Below are positions 8,083 through 16,823 of a stretch of 42,207 nucleotides of DNA, piece after piece; position 1 is the stretch's first letter; each line of letters starts with the position of its first letter. A program made the translations under genes and the position numbers. Below the pieces are notes generated by a model that saw only the letters and a program-made list of their open reading frames with translations, searched no databases and had not been told where the DNA came from. Source of the stretch: Hyphomonas pacifica (lineage in GTDB: Bacteria > Pseudomonadota > Alphaproteobacteria > Caulobacterales > Hyphomonadaceae); NCBI RefSeq assembly GCF_000682675.1, contig NZ_AWFA01000019.1, forward strand, positions 1-42,207. Reading direction: 5' to 3'.

Positions 8083-8203
8083 TTCGGGCGTGAGGGAAAC
8101 TCCGAACTTATCCGTTCTCTTTCAGGCAAAGATTTATGTCTTAATGGTCGCGGCGCAAGCCATTGCCTTGAAGTCTTGCCGGTAATCGGCCACATCCCAT
8201 GAC

Positions 8204-9490
8204 ATGACTGTACAAACCACATCGCCCGACGCCGCCCTTGCTGAAACCATGCTGGAGATGGGTCGCCGCGCCCGTGCCGCTTCCCGCGCCCTGGGGCGCA
8301 AGACCCCGGAAGACCGCACCCGCGGCCTGAAGGCCGTCGCGGCTGCCATTCGCGAGACTGCCTCCACAATTCTGGATGCCAATGCCAAGGATATGGATGC
8401 CGCCCGTGAGAAAGGCCTGGACGCGGCCATGCTGGATCGGCTGGCCCTCAACCCGGAGCGCCTGGAAGGCATCGCTGCCAGCGTCGAGACGGTTGCCGAT
8501 CTGGGCGATCCGATCGGGCGTGAACTGGCGCGCTGGGAACGGCCCAACGGGCTGGAGATTTCCCGCGTGGCTGTGCCGCTGGGTGTTATCGGCATCATTT
8601 ATGAAAGCCGTCCGAATGTGACGGCTGATGCAGGCTCGCTGTGCCTGCGCTCCGGCAATGCGGCGATTCTGCGTTGCGGTTCCGAAAGCACGAATTCCTC
8701 ACGTGCGATCATTGACGCCATGCAGGGCGCACTGATGAAAGAGGGGCTGCCGGAACATGCCGTTCAGCTGGTCATGACAACCGATCGCGCCGCTGTGGGC
8801 CATATGCTGGCCGGGCTGGAAGGCAATGTCGATGTCATCGTGCCGCGCGGGGGACGCAGCCTGGTCGAGCGCGTGCAACGCGATGCCCGCGTGCCGGTAA
8901 TTGGCCACCTTGAGGGCCTCTGCCATGTCATCGTCGACAAGGATGCCGATCTGGACAAGGCCGTCTCCATTGTCGTCAACGCCAAGATGCGCCGCACCGG
9001 CATTTGCGGCTCTGCCGAGACGCTGCTGGTGGACGAGGCAGTTGCGGATGACATGCTACCCAGCATCGCGGCGGCTCTGATGGAAGCGGGCTGTGAACTG
9101 CGCGGCGACGCGCGGGCCCGCAAGATTGTACCCGAGATGAAAGAGGCCGTTGAGGCTGATTGGTCTACGGAATACCTCGCGCCGATTCTGGCCGTTGCCG
9201 TGGTGGATGACCTTGACGCCGCGCTGGACCATATCGGCACTTGGTCTTCCGGCCATACCGAATGCATCATAACGGAAGACGATGCGGCGGCAGAGAAATT
9301 TTTTGCGACCGTCGACAGCGCCATCCTGCTGCACAATGCTTCCACGCAATTTGCCGATGGTGGCGAGTTTGGCATGGGCGCAGAGATCGGCATCGCGACC
9401 GGGCGTATTCATGCGCGGGGGCCAGTCGGCGCCGAGCAGCTGACGACATATAAATATGTCGTGCGTGGATCGGGGCAGGTTCGTCCTTGA
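8204..9490 (+). CDS. proA: Gamma-glutamyl phosphate reductase
   Basis: The 428-residue protein is ProA, which reduces gamma-glutamyl phosphate to glutamate semialdehyde with NADPH in proline synthesis. Diagnostic stretches include VPLGVIGIIYESRPNVTADA near residue 125, LRSGNAAILRCGSES, VIVPRGGRSL, the catalytic cysteine in MRRTGICGSAETLLVD, and the C-terminal EFGMGAEIGIATGRIHARGP. The length fits the family (about 420). The ATG at 8204 precedes a normal N-terminus with LEMGRRARAASRALGRK. The partner proB is not in the window. The stop overlaps the TTG start of nadD, a frequent alphaproteobacterial neighbour. Confidence 0.97.
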   Translation: MTVQTTSPDAALAETMLEMGRRARAASRALGRKTPEDRTRGLKAVAAAIRETASTILDANAKDMDAAREKGLDAAMLDRLALNPERLEGIAASVETVADLGDPIGRELARWERPNGLEISRVAVPLGVIGIIYESRPNVTADAGSLCLRSGNAAILRCGSESTNSSRAIIDAMQGALMKEGLPEHAVQLVMTTDRAAVGHMLAGLEGNVDVIVPRGGRSLVERVQRDARVPVIGHLEGLCHVIVDKDADLDKAVSIVVNAKMRRTGICGSAETLLVDEAVADDMLPSIAAALMEAGCELRGDARARKIVPEMKEAVEADWSTEYLAPILAVAVVDDLDAALDHIGTWSSGHTECIITEDDAAAEKFFATVDSAILLHNASTQFADGGEFGMGAEIGIATGRIHARGPVGAEQLTTYKYVVRGSGQVRP

Positions 9491-10080
9491 GCAGATTGGT
9501 CCTGCCGGGTCCGACAAAAGGGCTGCGCATCGGCCTGTTTGGTGGCAGCTTTCACCCGGCCCATTCCGGGCACTACCATGTGGCCTCAACCGCGATGAAG
9601 CGGCTGCAGCTGGATTGGGTCTGGTGGATCGTGGCGCGGGGCAATCCGCTCAAGACCGGGCACGGCGATTTTGACAAGCGTTTTGCCTCCGCCAAGGCAA
9701 TGGCGCATGAGCCCCGCATGATTGTCACCGACATTGAGCGGCAGATGGGACTGACCTATACATATCAGACCCTTTCGACGATTGTGAGCGCTGCTCCGCA
9801 GGCAGATTTTGTCTGGCTGATGGGCGCAGACAATATGGTCGGCTTTCACCTCTGGGGGCAGTGGCAGCAGATCGCGCAACTGATGCCGATTGCCATTATT
9901 GCGCGGCCGGGTGTCGGGCCGGGGGCGCGCAACTCTCCCTTTGCGCGGCGCTTTGCGGCAAGCCGCATTCCGGAGGCGGCCGCCAAGACTTTGCCGGGCC
10001 GCACGCCGCCAGCCTGGGTTTATCTCAATGCACCGTTGGACCCGGCATCTTCCACCGCGATCCGGGAGAGTAGGGTATGA
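9487..10080 (+). CDS. nadD: Nicotinate-nucleotide adenylyltransferase
   Basis: The 197-residue protein is NadD, joining ATP and nicotinate mononucleotide to make deamido-NAD in NAD synthesis. It shows the nucleotidyltransferase start GLFGGSFHPAHSGH (near residues 17-30) with the HxGH-type site, VWWIVARGNPLK, FVWLMGADNM and the C-terminal SSTAIR motif that binds phosphates. The start appears to be TTG at 9487, overlapping the proA stop (TTGA). The protein ends only four residues after SSTAIR, which is compact. Its stop overlaps the next ATG (ATGA at 10077-10080), so the three genes form a tightly coupled operon. Confidence 0.95.
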   Translation: MSRLVLPGPTKGLRIGLFGGSFHPAHSGHYHVASTAMKRLQLDWVWWIVARGNPLKTGHGDFDKRFASAKAMAHEPRMIVTDIERQMGLTYTYQTLSTIVSAAPQADFVWLMGADNMVGFHLWGQWQQIAQLMPIAIIARPGVGPGARNSPFARRFAASRIPEAAAKTLPGRTPPAWVYLNAPLDPASSTAIRESRV

Positions 10081-10832
10081 CCCCTCTCAGTCCGGAAGAC
10101 CTGGCGCGCCACAAACGCCACATCATGCTTAAGGAGATCGGCGGCCCCGGCGTGCAGAAGCTGCGCGCCGCGACGGTCTCCATTGTCGGGGCCGGGGCGC
10201 TGGGCGGACCGTTCGCCATGTTCCTGGCAGCGGCCGGCGTAGGCAAGCTGGAAATCTGGGATGATGACCATGTTGAGCGCTCCAATCTGCAGCGCCAGGT
10301 CCAGTTCGGGGAAGGGGACCTTGGCAAGTACAAGGCCGATGTCCTGGCTGCGCATCTGATGCGAGACCATCCGCATACGGTGGTTGAGCCCCGGCGCAAG
10401 CGCTGGGCCGATAGCGACGCGTTGCACGGGAGAATTCTGGTCGATGCGACCGATAATTTTGCGACCCGCTATGCTCTGAACCAGGTGGCGCATGCCAGCG
10501 CGCGCTACATGGTTCATGGTGCTGCAGCAGGCTGGCGAGGCCAGGTGAGCGTGTTTGCCTCCGGCCGCACGGGCGACGCACCTTGCTATCAATGTTGGGT
10601 TCCGGAAACCCCGCCGGACGCCGAAGCCTGTGACGAGGTGGGTGTGGTGGGGCCAGTGACCGGCATGGTGTCGACGGCGATGGCGCTGGAAGTAATCAAG
10701 CTGGTCACTGGCGCCGGCAGCCCCCTGATCGGGCGCATTCTTCTTCTGGATGGACTGTCTGCAACCCCAAGGACAATCGGCCTGAGACGCGATGCTGCCT
10801 GTCCGGTCTGTAATCAGCTGCCAGCCATTTGA
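10077..10832 (+). CDS. ThiF/MoeB/HesA-family E1-like adenylyltransferase
   Basis: The 251-residue protein has the E1-like Rossmann fold: VSIVGAGALGGPFAMFLAAA (about residues 34-53), DDDHVERSNLQRQ with the Arg/Asp residues that position ATP, and DATDNFATRY. Zinc-type cysteine pairs are CYQC (about 172-175) and CPVC near the C-terminus, and CDEVGVVGPVTGM marks the usual crossover segment. Such enzymes adenylate the C-terminal Gly-Gly of a small ubiquitin-like sulfur carrier (MoaD or ThiS). No carrier gene or rhodanese domain is adjacent, so MoeB, ThiF or a HesA-type role remain open. It starts within the nadD stop codon. Confidence 0.85.
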   Translation: MTPLSPEDLARHKRHIMLKEIGGPGVQKLRAATVSIVGAGALGGPFAMFLAAAGVGKLEIWDDDHVERSNLQRQVQFGEGDLGKYKADVLAAHLMRDHPHTVVEPRRKRWADSDALHGRILVDATDNFATRYALNQVAHASARYMVHGAAAGWRGQVSVFASGRTGDAPCYQCWVPETPPDAEACDEVGVVGPVTGMVSTAMALEVIKLVTGAGSPLIGRILLLDGLSATPRTIGLRRDAACPVCNQLPAI

Positions 10833-10895
10833 CTTGTCCCCCCGGCGCAGGCTTAGTGCCGCGACGTAGATTTGCTTACAGGGGAGATTCGCGAC

Positions 10896-11900
10896 GTGTT
10901 CAGACGATTTCTTGTCGTTCTTCTGACGGTGGGGGTCATTCTGACGGCCGGATGGTACATGCTGAAACGGCCCGACATTTCCTACAACACGCTGGAATCC
11001 GTCTACTCCTATAATGACAGTCGCTTTCTGAAATCGGGCGGAGAAACCCAGATTCATTTCCGGGATATCGGTCCGCGTGATGCACCTGTCATCGTGCTGG
11101 TGCACGGCTATGCGGCGTCCATGCACACTTGGGATGACTGGGTGAAGCGCCTGCGCCGGGATTACCGCGTGATCAGTCTGGATCTGCCGGGGCATGGCCT
11201 GTCGCGCTGTGTCGACAATAACGCCATTGGCATCGAGCAATTCGTCGATACGGTAGACCGGGTTGTGACGACAGTGGATGTGCGCAATTTTACCTTGGTG
11301 GGCAGCTCCATGGGCGGGCATTCGGCTTGGGCCTATGCGCTGGAATATCCGGAAAAGCTGGACGCGCTGGTCCTGGTCGATGCTGCAGGCTGGCCGGATG
11401 AAAAGGGCGAAGGCGACAGTGATCCGCTTATCTTCAAATTGCTGCGCAATGGCGTTGCGCGCAAACTGATGAAGGATCTCGATATGTCGGCGCTGATCCG
11501 TTCTGGCCTTGAGAAGAGCTTTGCGGATCCGGCGCTGGTCGATGATCCCATGGTGGAGCGCTATTCCGCCCTGTCACGTGCGCCTTGCCATCGTGAGGCC
11601 CTGCTGAAGCTGATGAGCGGCGCGACGACGCGCGTGCCGGCGACGTCGGAAGCACTGGCCAGAATCTCCGCGCCCACGCTGGTGATGCAGGGAGAGGTCG
11701 ACAATCTGGTGCCGGCCGCACATGGTCGCAAATTCGCCGAGGCCATTCCGGGCGCAGAGCTGAAACTCTATCCGAATGTCGGGCATATTCCGCAGGAAGA
11801 AATTGGCGAAATGTCCGCAGACGATCTGAGGGCGTTTCTGGCCGAGGTGTATGCGCCAGCATTACCGGCAGAGGCCTCTGCACCTACGGAAGGGGAATGA
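10896..11900 (+). CDS. Membrane-anchored alpha/beta hydrolase
   Basis: This 334-residue protein begins with a hydrophobic N-terminal helix (FRRFLVVLLTVGVILTAGWYML), likely an uncleaved anchor or signal peptide. An alpha/beta-hydrolase fold follows. VLVHGYAASMHTWDDW carries the oxyanion loop, GSSMGG is the nucleophile elbow, VMQGEVDNLVP holds the acid, and NVGHIPQEE carries the catalytic histidine. Substrate specificity cannot be predicted. I prefer the GTG at 10896, which follows GGGGAG at about ten bases; a TTG eight codons upstream is possible. The last residues are a Pro/Ala-rich tail (PALPAEASAPTEGE). It is probably read with the genes upstream, after a gap of about 60 bases. Confidence 0.85.
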   Translation: MFRRFLVVLLTVGVILTAGWYMLKRPDISYNTLESVYSYNDSRFLKSGGETQIHFRDIGPRDAPVIVLVHGYAASMHTWDDWVKRLRRDYRVISLDLPGHGLSRCVDNNAIGIEQFVDTVDRVVTTVDVRNFTLVGSSMGGHSAWAYALEYPEKLDALVLVDAAGWPDEKGEGDSDPLIFKLLRNGVARKLMKDLDMSALIRSGLEKSFADPALVDDPMVERYSALSRAPCHREALLKLMSGATTRVPATSEALARISAPTLVMQGEVDNLVPAAHGRKFAEAIPGAELKLYPNVGHIPQEEIGEMSADDLRAFLAEVYAPALPAEASAPTEGE

Positions 11901-11962
11901 TGTCGCAGCTGTGAAACCGGGCTCTGCGCTGATGCGTAAATGCTTCAAAGGAGACACATTAC

Positions 11963-12517
11963 ATGCGCATCGTTCTGTCCGTCATCGCCGCTGCCCTTCT
12001 GACAGCCTGCACCAGCCAGCCGGATTACCGGGAAGAAACCACGCCGCCGCCAACCGTCTCGTCTGTGGATTTGCAGCGCTATACTGGCCTCTGGTACGAA
12101 ATTGCCCGCTATCCGAACAGTTTTGAGCGCAATTGTACCGGCGTGACCGCAGAATATGTGTTGAATGAGGATGGGACGGTTGCCGTCACCAATACGTGCT
12201 TCAGAAACTCTGTTAATGGCGAGAAGGATGTGGCCGAAGGGCGCGCGCGTGTCGTGGATGGCTCCAACAACAGCAAGCTGAAAGTGAAGTTTGCGCCAGC
12301 CTGGGTGCCTTTTGCCGAAGGGGACTACTGGATCCTCGCATTGCAAGATGACTATTCCGCATCCCTCGTCGGTAGCCCGGATGGCAAATATCTCTGGATT
12401 TTGGCACGTGAGCCTCAGTTGGAGTCCGGCACGCTTGATGCCTTAAAAGAGCGTGCAAAAGAGCTGGGATATGACATGGCTCCGCTGGAGATGACGGTTC
12501 AGTCACAACAGGGGTGA
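11963..12517 (+). CDS. blc: Bacterial lipocalin (Blc-like outer-membrane lipoprotein)
   Basis: The 184-residue protein has a lipoprotein signal peptide (MRIVLSVIAAALLTAC, lipobox LLTAC, lipidated Cys at about 16). The lipocalin signature YTGLWYEIARYPNSFERNC contains the G-x-W motif. Later strands include YVLNEDGTVAVTNTC, APAWVPFAEGDYWIL and YLWILAREP, as in Blc. Blc lipocalins bind lysophospholipids and fatty acids in the outer membrane. The length and the ribosome site (AAAGGAG before the ATG) are normal. It stands about 60 bases after the hydrolase gene and just ahead of ybgC; a role in envelope lipid handling is likely but inferred. Confidence 0.9.
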   Translation: MRIVLSVIAAALLTACTSQPDYREETTPPPTVSSVDLQRYTGLWYEIARYPNSFERNCTGVTAEYVLNEDGTVAVTNTCFRNSVNGEKDVAEGRARVVDGSNNSKLKVKFAPAWVPFAEGDYWILALQDDYSASLVGSPDGKYLWILAREPQLESGTLDALKERAKELGYDMAPLEMTVQSQQG

Positions 12518-12548
12518 CGGGATTTGCGGGCTCTGATACGCGAAGGGA

Positions 12549-13010
12549 ATGAGCCTGCCTGACCTTGATGACCGCAATTTCGACGCCGAGCGCCAGCACT
12601 GGATTTCCGTGCGGGTGTACTATGAAGACACAGACTTCACCGGCATGGTCTACCACGCCAACTATCTGCGCTTTTTCGAGCGCGGACGATCAGACCATCT
12701 GCGTGATGCAGGCATTTCGCATCAATCCCTGCTGGACCGCGAAGACCCGGCGGCGTTTACGCTGACACGGGTCGAGGTCGACTATAAAAAGGCCGCGCGG
12801 GTGGATGATCTTCTGCATATCCGCACGCGCTATATCGGCATGGAAGGCCCGCGTATCCGCTTCTCGCAGACCTGCTTTCGCGGCGAGGAAGTGATTGCAG
12901 AGGGCGAGATCACGGCCGTGATGATCCATGCCGATGGCCGTCCGCGCCGCCCGATCCGGGAATTGGTGAAACATTTGGAAGATTATCGCTGGATCGCGCC
13001 TGAGGCGTGA
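12549..13010 (+). CDS. ybgC: Tol-Pal-associated acyl-CoA thioesterase (hotdog fold)
   Basis: The 153-residue hotdog-fold protein has the YbgC signature VYYEDTDFTGMVYHANYLRFFE near residue 20, where the aspartate after YE is the catalytic residue. YKKAARVDDLLHIRTRY and the terminal PIRELVKHLEDY follow. YbgC hydrolyses acyl-CoA thioesters, associates with acyl-carrier protein and phospholipid-synthesis enzymes, and its gene classically heads the tol-pal cluster. Here it lies 255 bases before tolQ, farther than in many species. That gap contains a CtrA-like motif, so tolQ probably has its own promoter. Confidence 0.93.
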   Translation: MSLPDLDDRNFDAERQHWISVRVYYEDTDFTGMVYHANYLRFFERGRSDHLRDAGISHQSLLDREDPAAFTLTRVEVDYKKAARVDDLLHIRTRYIGMEGPRIRFSQTCFRGEEVIAEGEITAVMIHADGRPRRPIRELVKHLEDYRWIAPEA

Positions 13011-13029
13011 CGGGCGAGGCTTTGCGCCC

Positions 13030-13044
13030 TTAGCTTGGGCTTAA
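13030..13044 (+). promoter_or_regulatory. CtrA-like binding site (TTAG-N7-TTAA) upstream of tolQ
   Basis: TTAG at 13030-13033 and TTAA at 13041-13044 are separated by exactly seven bases, one base from the CtrA consensus TTAA-N7-TTAA known from Caulobacter. More TTAA half-sites lie at 13118-13121 and 13139-13142. The site falls 20 bases after ybgC and about 220 before tolQ. No clear -35/-10 pair was found in this gap. Short motifs like this occur by chance. Confidence 0.35.
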
Positions 13045-13265
13045 CGCCCCGGATCGCGTCTTTTCCTGATCAAGCTGAAGTCTTTATTGGATCTTCCGGA
13101 TTTTTGGCCACGATTCATTAACAAAGCGCGCCTAACGGTTAACCAAGCTGCGGAAACTGGCGATTCTGCCCCGTTTCTGCCGGATTTGACGTTGATGAAG
13201 AGGGGCCGGTCCCGGGCGGGATACGGTTGCTCACCCATGACCCGTAATAAGGAGCGTTAGCCCTA

Positions 13266-13979
13266 ATGGAATCAGAAGCGATTGGCACCGCCGCGAGTCA
13301 CACAGATTTCTCGCTGATTAGCCTGATAATGGCGGCTGACCCCATTGTTAAGCTTGTTCTCTTGTTTCTCCTCCTGGCCTCTGTCTGGTCCTGGATGGTG
13401 ATTGGCGAAAAGCTGTTTTCTCTAGGAAGTCTGCGCCGCAAGGCCAAGCAGTTCGAGGAAGCATTCTGGAGCGGCCGTACGGAAGATTTCGACATGCGGC
13501 CTGGTGTTGGCGGCAATGATGCGGCCAGCCGAGTATTTGCCTCGGCGGCGCGCGAATGGTCCGATGCAAAGCGCATTACTGCCACCCCGGAAGAGGCTGC
13601 TGCGATTGTCAGCCGCGCTGAGCGCTCCATGCGCGCGAGCGTGGATCGCGAGTTGGGCAAGGCTGGCAACGGTCTTGGCATTCTGGCTACGATCGGTTCG
13701 GCCTCTCCCTTTATCGGCCTGTTCGGTACGGTGTGGGGTATCATGAATGCCTTCCTCAACATTGCGGAAAAGCAGGATACCAGCCTCGGCACCGTTGCGG
13801 GCCCTATTGCCGAAGCTCTGTTTGCGACCGGCATGGGCCTCGTCGCCGCTATCCCAGCTGTTATCTTCTACAACAAATTCACCGGCGACCTGACCAAGCT
13901 GGGCGACCAACTGGACGCATTCTCCCAGGATGTCCTTGTCCGCCTGTCACGCCGGGCATCTGATAGCGCGAGGGACTAG
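13266..13979 (+). CDS. tolQ: Tol-Pal system inner-membrane proton-channel subunit TolQ
   Basis: The 237-residue protein has the MotA/TolQ/ExbB layout. A first membrane helix lies around residues 35-53 (LVLLFLLLASVWSWMVIGE), a cytoplasmic domain follows, and the paired helices are LGILATIGSASPFIGLFGTVWGIMNAF and GPIAEALFATGMGLVAAIPAVIFYNKF. TolQ and TolR form the proton-driven motor that energises TolA at the division site for outer-membrane constriction. AAGGAG lies about 11 bases before the ATG. tolR begins three bases after the stop, so the two are co-translated. Confidence 0.97.
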   Translation: MESEAIGTAASHTDFSLISLIMAADPIVKLVLLFLLLASVWSWMVIGEKLFSLGSLRRKAKQFEEAFWSGRTEDFDMRPGVGGNDAASRVFASAAREWSDAKRITATPEEAAAIVSRAERSMRASVDRELGKAGNGLGILATIGSASPFIGLFGTVWGIMNAFLNIAEKQDTSLGTVAGPIAEALFATGMGLVAAIPAVIFYNKFTGDLTKLGDQLDAFSQDVLVRLSRRASDSARD

Positions 13980-13982
13980 GCG

Positions 13983-14426
13983 ATGGGTCTGATCCTTGGT
14001 TCAGGAGGCAAGGGCGGACGTCGGGGGCGGCGCGCGCTGAATGCCGAAATCAATGTGACGCCCTTTGTGGACGTCATGCTGGTCTTGCTGATCGTGTTCA
14101 TGATCACCGCGCCGCTTCTGGTACGCGGTGAGGAAGTGAACCTGCCGAAGACCAGTTCCGGGCCATTGCAGACAAATCCGCAGGAAGACCCGTTGGCCAT
14201 CTCCATCCGCGAGAATGGCGATGTTTTCATCCAGACAACCAGGATTGAGGATCTGTCTTCGCTTGGGCCCCAGTTGCAGGCAATCATTGGCGAAGGCTAT
14301 GATCAGCCAATCTATCTGCGCGGCGATGAGAACACGCCCTATGGACGCATCATGGATGTGACCGCAGAGATCCGGGCAGCTGGCTATACGCGCGTATCCT
14401 TTGTGACTGAACAAAAGAAGAAGTAG
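13983..14426 (+). CDS. tolR: Tol-Pal motor stator protein TolR (ExbD family)
   Basis: The 147-residue protein has a basic cytoplasmic start (GGKGGRRGRRALNAEINVTP). One membrane helix follows (FVDVMLVLLIVFMITAPLL) carrying the aspartate used for proton transfer, then a periplasmic domain ending in PYGRIMDVTAEIRAAGYTRV. That is the ExbD/TolR plan. It couples proton flow through TolQ to movement of TolA. Length and position between tolQ and tolA are as expected. Confidence 0.96.
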   Translation: MGLILGSGGKGGRRGRRALNAEINVTPFVDVMLVLLIVFMITAPLLVRGEEVNLPKTSSGPLQTNPQEDPLAISIRENGDVFIQTTRIEDLSSLGPQLQAIIGEGYDQPIYLRGDENTPYGRIMDVTAEIRAAGYTRVSFVTEQKKK

Positions 14427-14442
14427 GAGCGACCCGCCCCAA

Positions 14443-15414
14443 ATGCTTCGCGGCTTCACCATCTCGACTGTGTTGCATGCCACCGTGCTTGCGGCTGCGG
14501 TGTTGACCTGGCCGCAGCGCAAGAGCGAGTGCGACCGGCAGATTGAACGGCTGGAACGCGAGGAGCCAGGCCTGTCGCAGGTCGATATCCTGATGCGCCT
14601 GCCGCAATGCGCCAGCGCGATAGATGTGCCGATCGACATTGTCGATATTGGTCTGGTGACGGACATTGCCCCGGTCCGAAAGGCAGATGTGCCACCGGAG
14701 GAAGAACCCGAAGAGACCGAGCCGGAAGAACAGCCGGACCCTGTTGAAGAAGACGCCGAGATTGTCGACGAGCCGCCTGAAGAGCAGCCCGATGAAGTCA
14801 ATGAGACGCGTGAAAGCGAACCTCAGGAAGAGAAAGTCGTTGTTGAGGACCCGGAAGCCGAGCCCGAGCAAGAGCCGGAACCGGAGCCCAAGAAGGAAGA
14901 GCCGCCCAAGCCGAAAGACAAGCCGAAGCTGATTGAAAAGCAGAAGCCCAAGGCGGAAAAGGATGATCTGGATTTCCTGAATGATTTTGAAGACATCCTG
15001 AAAGATAAGGCGCAGGACCAGCGCAAGGTCGCGCGCGAAGAGGCGCCTCCGCCAATCAACAAGCCGGTGCTGAAGGATGTGCAGGAGCCCCGCAAGGGGG
15101 CAGGGGAGCGCCGTGGCAACACAGCGTCTCTGCAAGCCGCGATGCGCCGCCAAATCGGCTATTGCTGGAATGGCATTGATGATCTGCCCAAGGATGACCA
15201 AATTGATGTCGTTATTCGCGTTAAACTGAATATTGACGGTTCCCTTGACGGAGACGCGCGCCTGGTGTCACCACGGTCGATACCGGTTGGCCGCAGAGGC
15301 GTGGTGGTTCAACGGGCCCTGACGGCTGTGCGCCAATGCGCAAACTATCAGCTACCAGCAGATGACTATGAAGAGTGGAAAGACATTGTGGTCACGGTCG
15401 GGCCACTCGAATAA
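14443..15414 (+). CDS. tolA: TolA-like energy-transducing protein with Glu/Pro-rich linker
   Basis: The 323-residue protein has an N-terminal membrane helix (residues about 3-22), a long periplasmic linker and a C-terminal domain (about residues 225-323) with RQIGYCWNGIDDLP and VVIRVKLNIDGSL, as in the TolA/TonB C-terminal fold. The linker, about residues 85-190, is dominated by Glu and Pro, turning Lys-rich near its end. It is not the Ala/Lys/Glu helix of enterobacterial TolA. Position between tolR and tolB supports TolA, the link between the TolQR motor and TolB/Pal. The C-terminal domain is too divergent for certainty on partner contacts. Confidence 0.88.
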   Translation: MLRGFTISTVLHATVLAAAVLTWPQRKSECDRQIERLEREEPGLSQVDILMRLPQCASAIDVPIDIVDIGLVTDIAPVRKADVPPEEEPEETEPEEQPDPVEEDAEIVDEPPEEQPDEVNETRESEPQEEKVVVEDPEAEPEQEPEPEPKKEEPPKPKDKPKLIEKQKPKAEKDDLDFLNDFEDILKDKAQDQRKVAREEAPPPINKPVLKDVQEPRKGAGERRGNTASLQAAMRRQIGYCWNGIDDLPKDDQIDVVIRVKLNIDGSLDGDARLVSPRSIPVGRRGVVVQRALTAVRQCANYQLPADDYEEWKDIVVTVGPLE

Positions 15415-15444
15415 CCGAATGAGTACTCCAGGGAGAGTTTGATA

Positions 15445-16800
15445 ATGACCCGTATTCTGACAATGCTGATGCTGGCGGTTTTCATGCCGCTTAGCCTGGC
15501 CCTGCCTGCCGCCGCGCAGCTGCAAGTGCGGGTCGATGAAGGCAACTTCAAACCCACACCGCTGGCCATTCCGGACTTTGAAGTTCGCGGCGAGAATGCA
15601 GAAATGGCGCAGAATATTGCGGATGTGGTGCGCGCCGACCTGGAATCGACCGGCCTGTTTGACATCCAGAACCCCGCCTCCTTCATCCAGAAGGATTTGT
15701 CGATCGACGTTCAGCCACGCTTCCCTGACTGGCGCATCATTCAGACCGAAGGTCTGGTTGTTGGTGCGTATGAGGAGCTTCCTGACGGCAAGATCGCCGT
15801 TTCCTTCCGCTTGTGGGATGTGTATGGCGGGGAAGTGATGCGCATCAATGGCCAGCCGGGCCGCCGCCTAACTACGACGCCGGACAATTGGCGCCGTATC
15901 GCGCACAAGATTGCTGACTCCATCTATACGCGCCTGACCGGGGAAGACCCGTATTTCGACACCCGTATCGTCTATATCGCCGAGACTGGCCCGAAGACGG
16001 AGCGCGTCAAGCGTCTCGCCATCATGGATTCCGATGGCGCCAACCAGCAATATCTGACGCCGGGCACGAATACGGTGCTTACCCCGCGCTTCAGCCCATC
16101 TGCCCAGGAAATCACCTACATGTCCTATGAAGGGGGCCGCCCGCGCGTGTACCTCTTCAATATCGAGACGGGCCGCCAGGAACTGCTCGGCAACTTCCCG
16201 GGCATGACTTTCGCGCCGCGTTTTTCCCGTGATGGGCAAAGCGTGCTGCTGACGCAGGCACAGGGCGGTAACTCCGAAATCTATCTGATGAATCTGCGCA
16301 CGCGCCAGTCGCGCCGCCTGACAGACCATCCGGCGATTGATACTTCGCCCTCCATGTCTCCGGACGGCCGTGCGATCGTGTTCACGTCAGATCGTGGTGG
16401 CAGTCCGCAGCTTTATATCATGAATACCGATGGCAGCCCGCGGACCTGCCCGTCAGGCGGTCGTGACGTGGCCTGCCGTATCACCTTCAACAAGGGCCAG
16501 TATTCCACGCCGGTCTGGAGCCCGCGTGGCGATCTGGTGGCATTCACCAAGCAGCTCGGCGGTCGCTTCTACATCGGCGTCATCGGAATTGACGGTAAGG
16601 GCGAACGTCTCCTGACCGAATCCTACCTGGATGAGGGGCCGGACTGGTCCCCCAACGGGCGTGTCATCGTATATTTCCGCGAAAGCCGCCCTGGCGCAGG
16701 TCCGCAGCTCTGGTCGGTTGACCTTTCCGGCCGCAATGAGCGCCGTGTCCAGACCCAAACGGATGCCTCTGACCCCGCCTGGTCTCCACTTTTGGAGTAA
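15445..16800 (+). CDS. tolB: Tol-Pal periplasmic beta-propeller protein TolB
   Basis: The 451-residue protein has a cleavable signal peptide (LTMLMLAVFMPLSLALPAAAQ), an N-terminal TolB domain and a six-bladed propeller of WD40-like PD40 repeats. The repeats include PRFSPSAQEITYMSYEGG, PSMSPDGRAIVFTSDRGG and PDWSPNGRVIVYFRES. TolB docks on Pal and TolA and controls when Pal binds peptidoglycan. I chose the ATG at 15445 over a TTG two codons upstream because CAGGGAGAG lies at good distance. A strong terminator follows, so pal is not simply the next gene of the same transcript. Confidence 0.96.
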   Translation: MTRILTMLMLAVFMPLSLALPAAAQLQVRVDEGNFKPTPLAIPDFEVRGENAEMAQNIADVVRADLESTGLFDIQNPASFIQKDLSIDVQPRFPDWRIIQTEGLVVGAYEELPDGKIAVSFRLWDVYGGEVMRINGQPGRRLTTTPDNWRRIAHKIADSIYTRLTGEDPYFDTRIVYIAETGPKTERVKRLAIMDSDGANQQYLTPGTNTVLTPRFSPSAQEITYMSYEGGRPRVYLFNIETGRQELLGNFPGMTFAPRFSRDGQSVLLTQAQGGNSEIYLMNLRTRQSRRLTDHPAIDTSPSMSPDGRAIVFTSDRGGSPQLYIMNTDGSPRTCPSGGRDVACRITFNKGQYSTPVWSPRGDLVAFTKQLGGRFYIGVIGIDGKGERLLTESYLDEGPDWSPNGRVIVYFRESRPGAGPQLWSVDLSGRNERRVQTQTDASDPAWSPLLE

Positions 16801-16823
16801 TTTTATAATAATTTCATAGGTTT

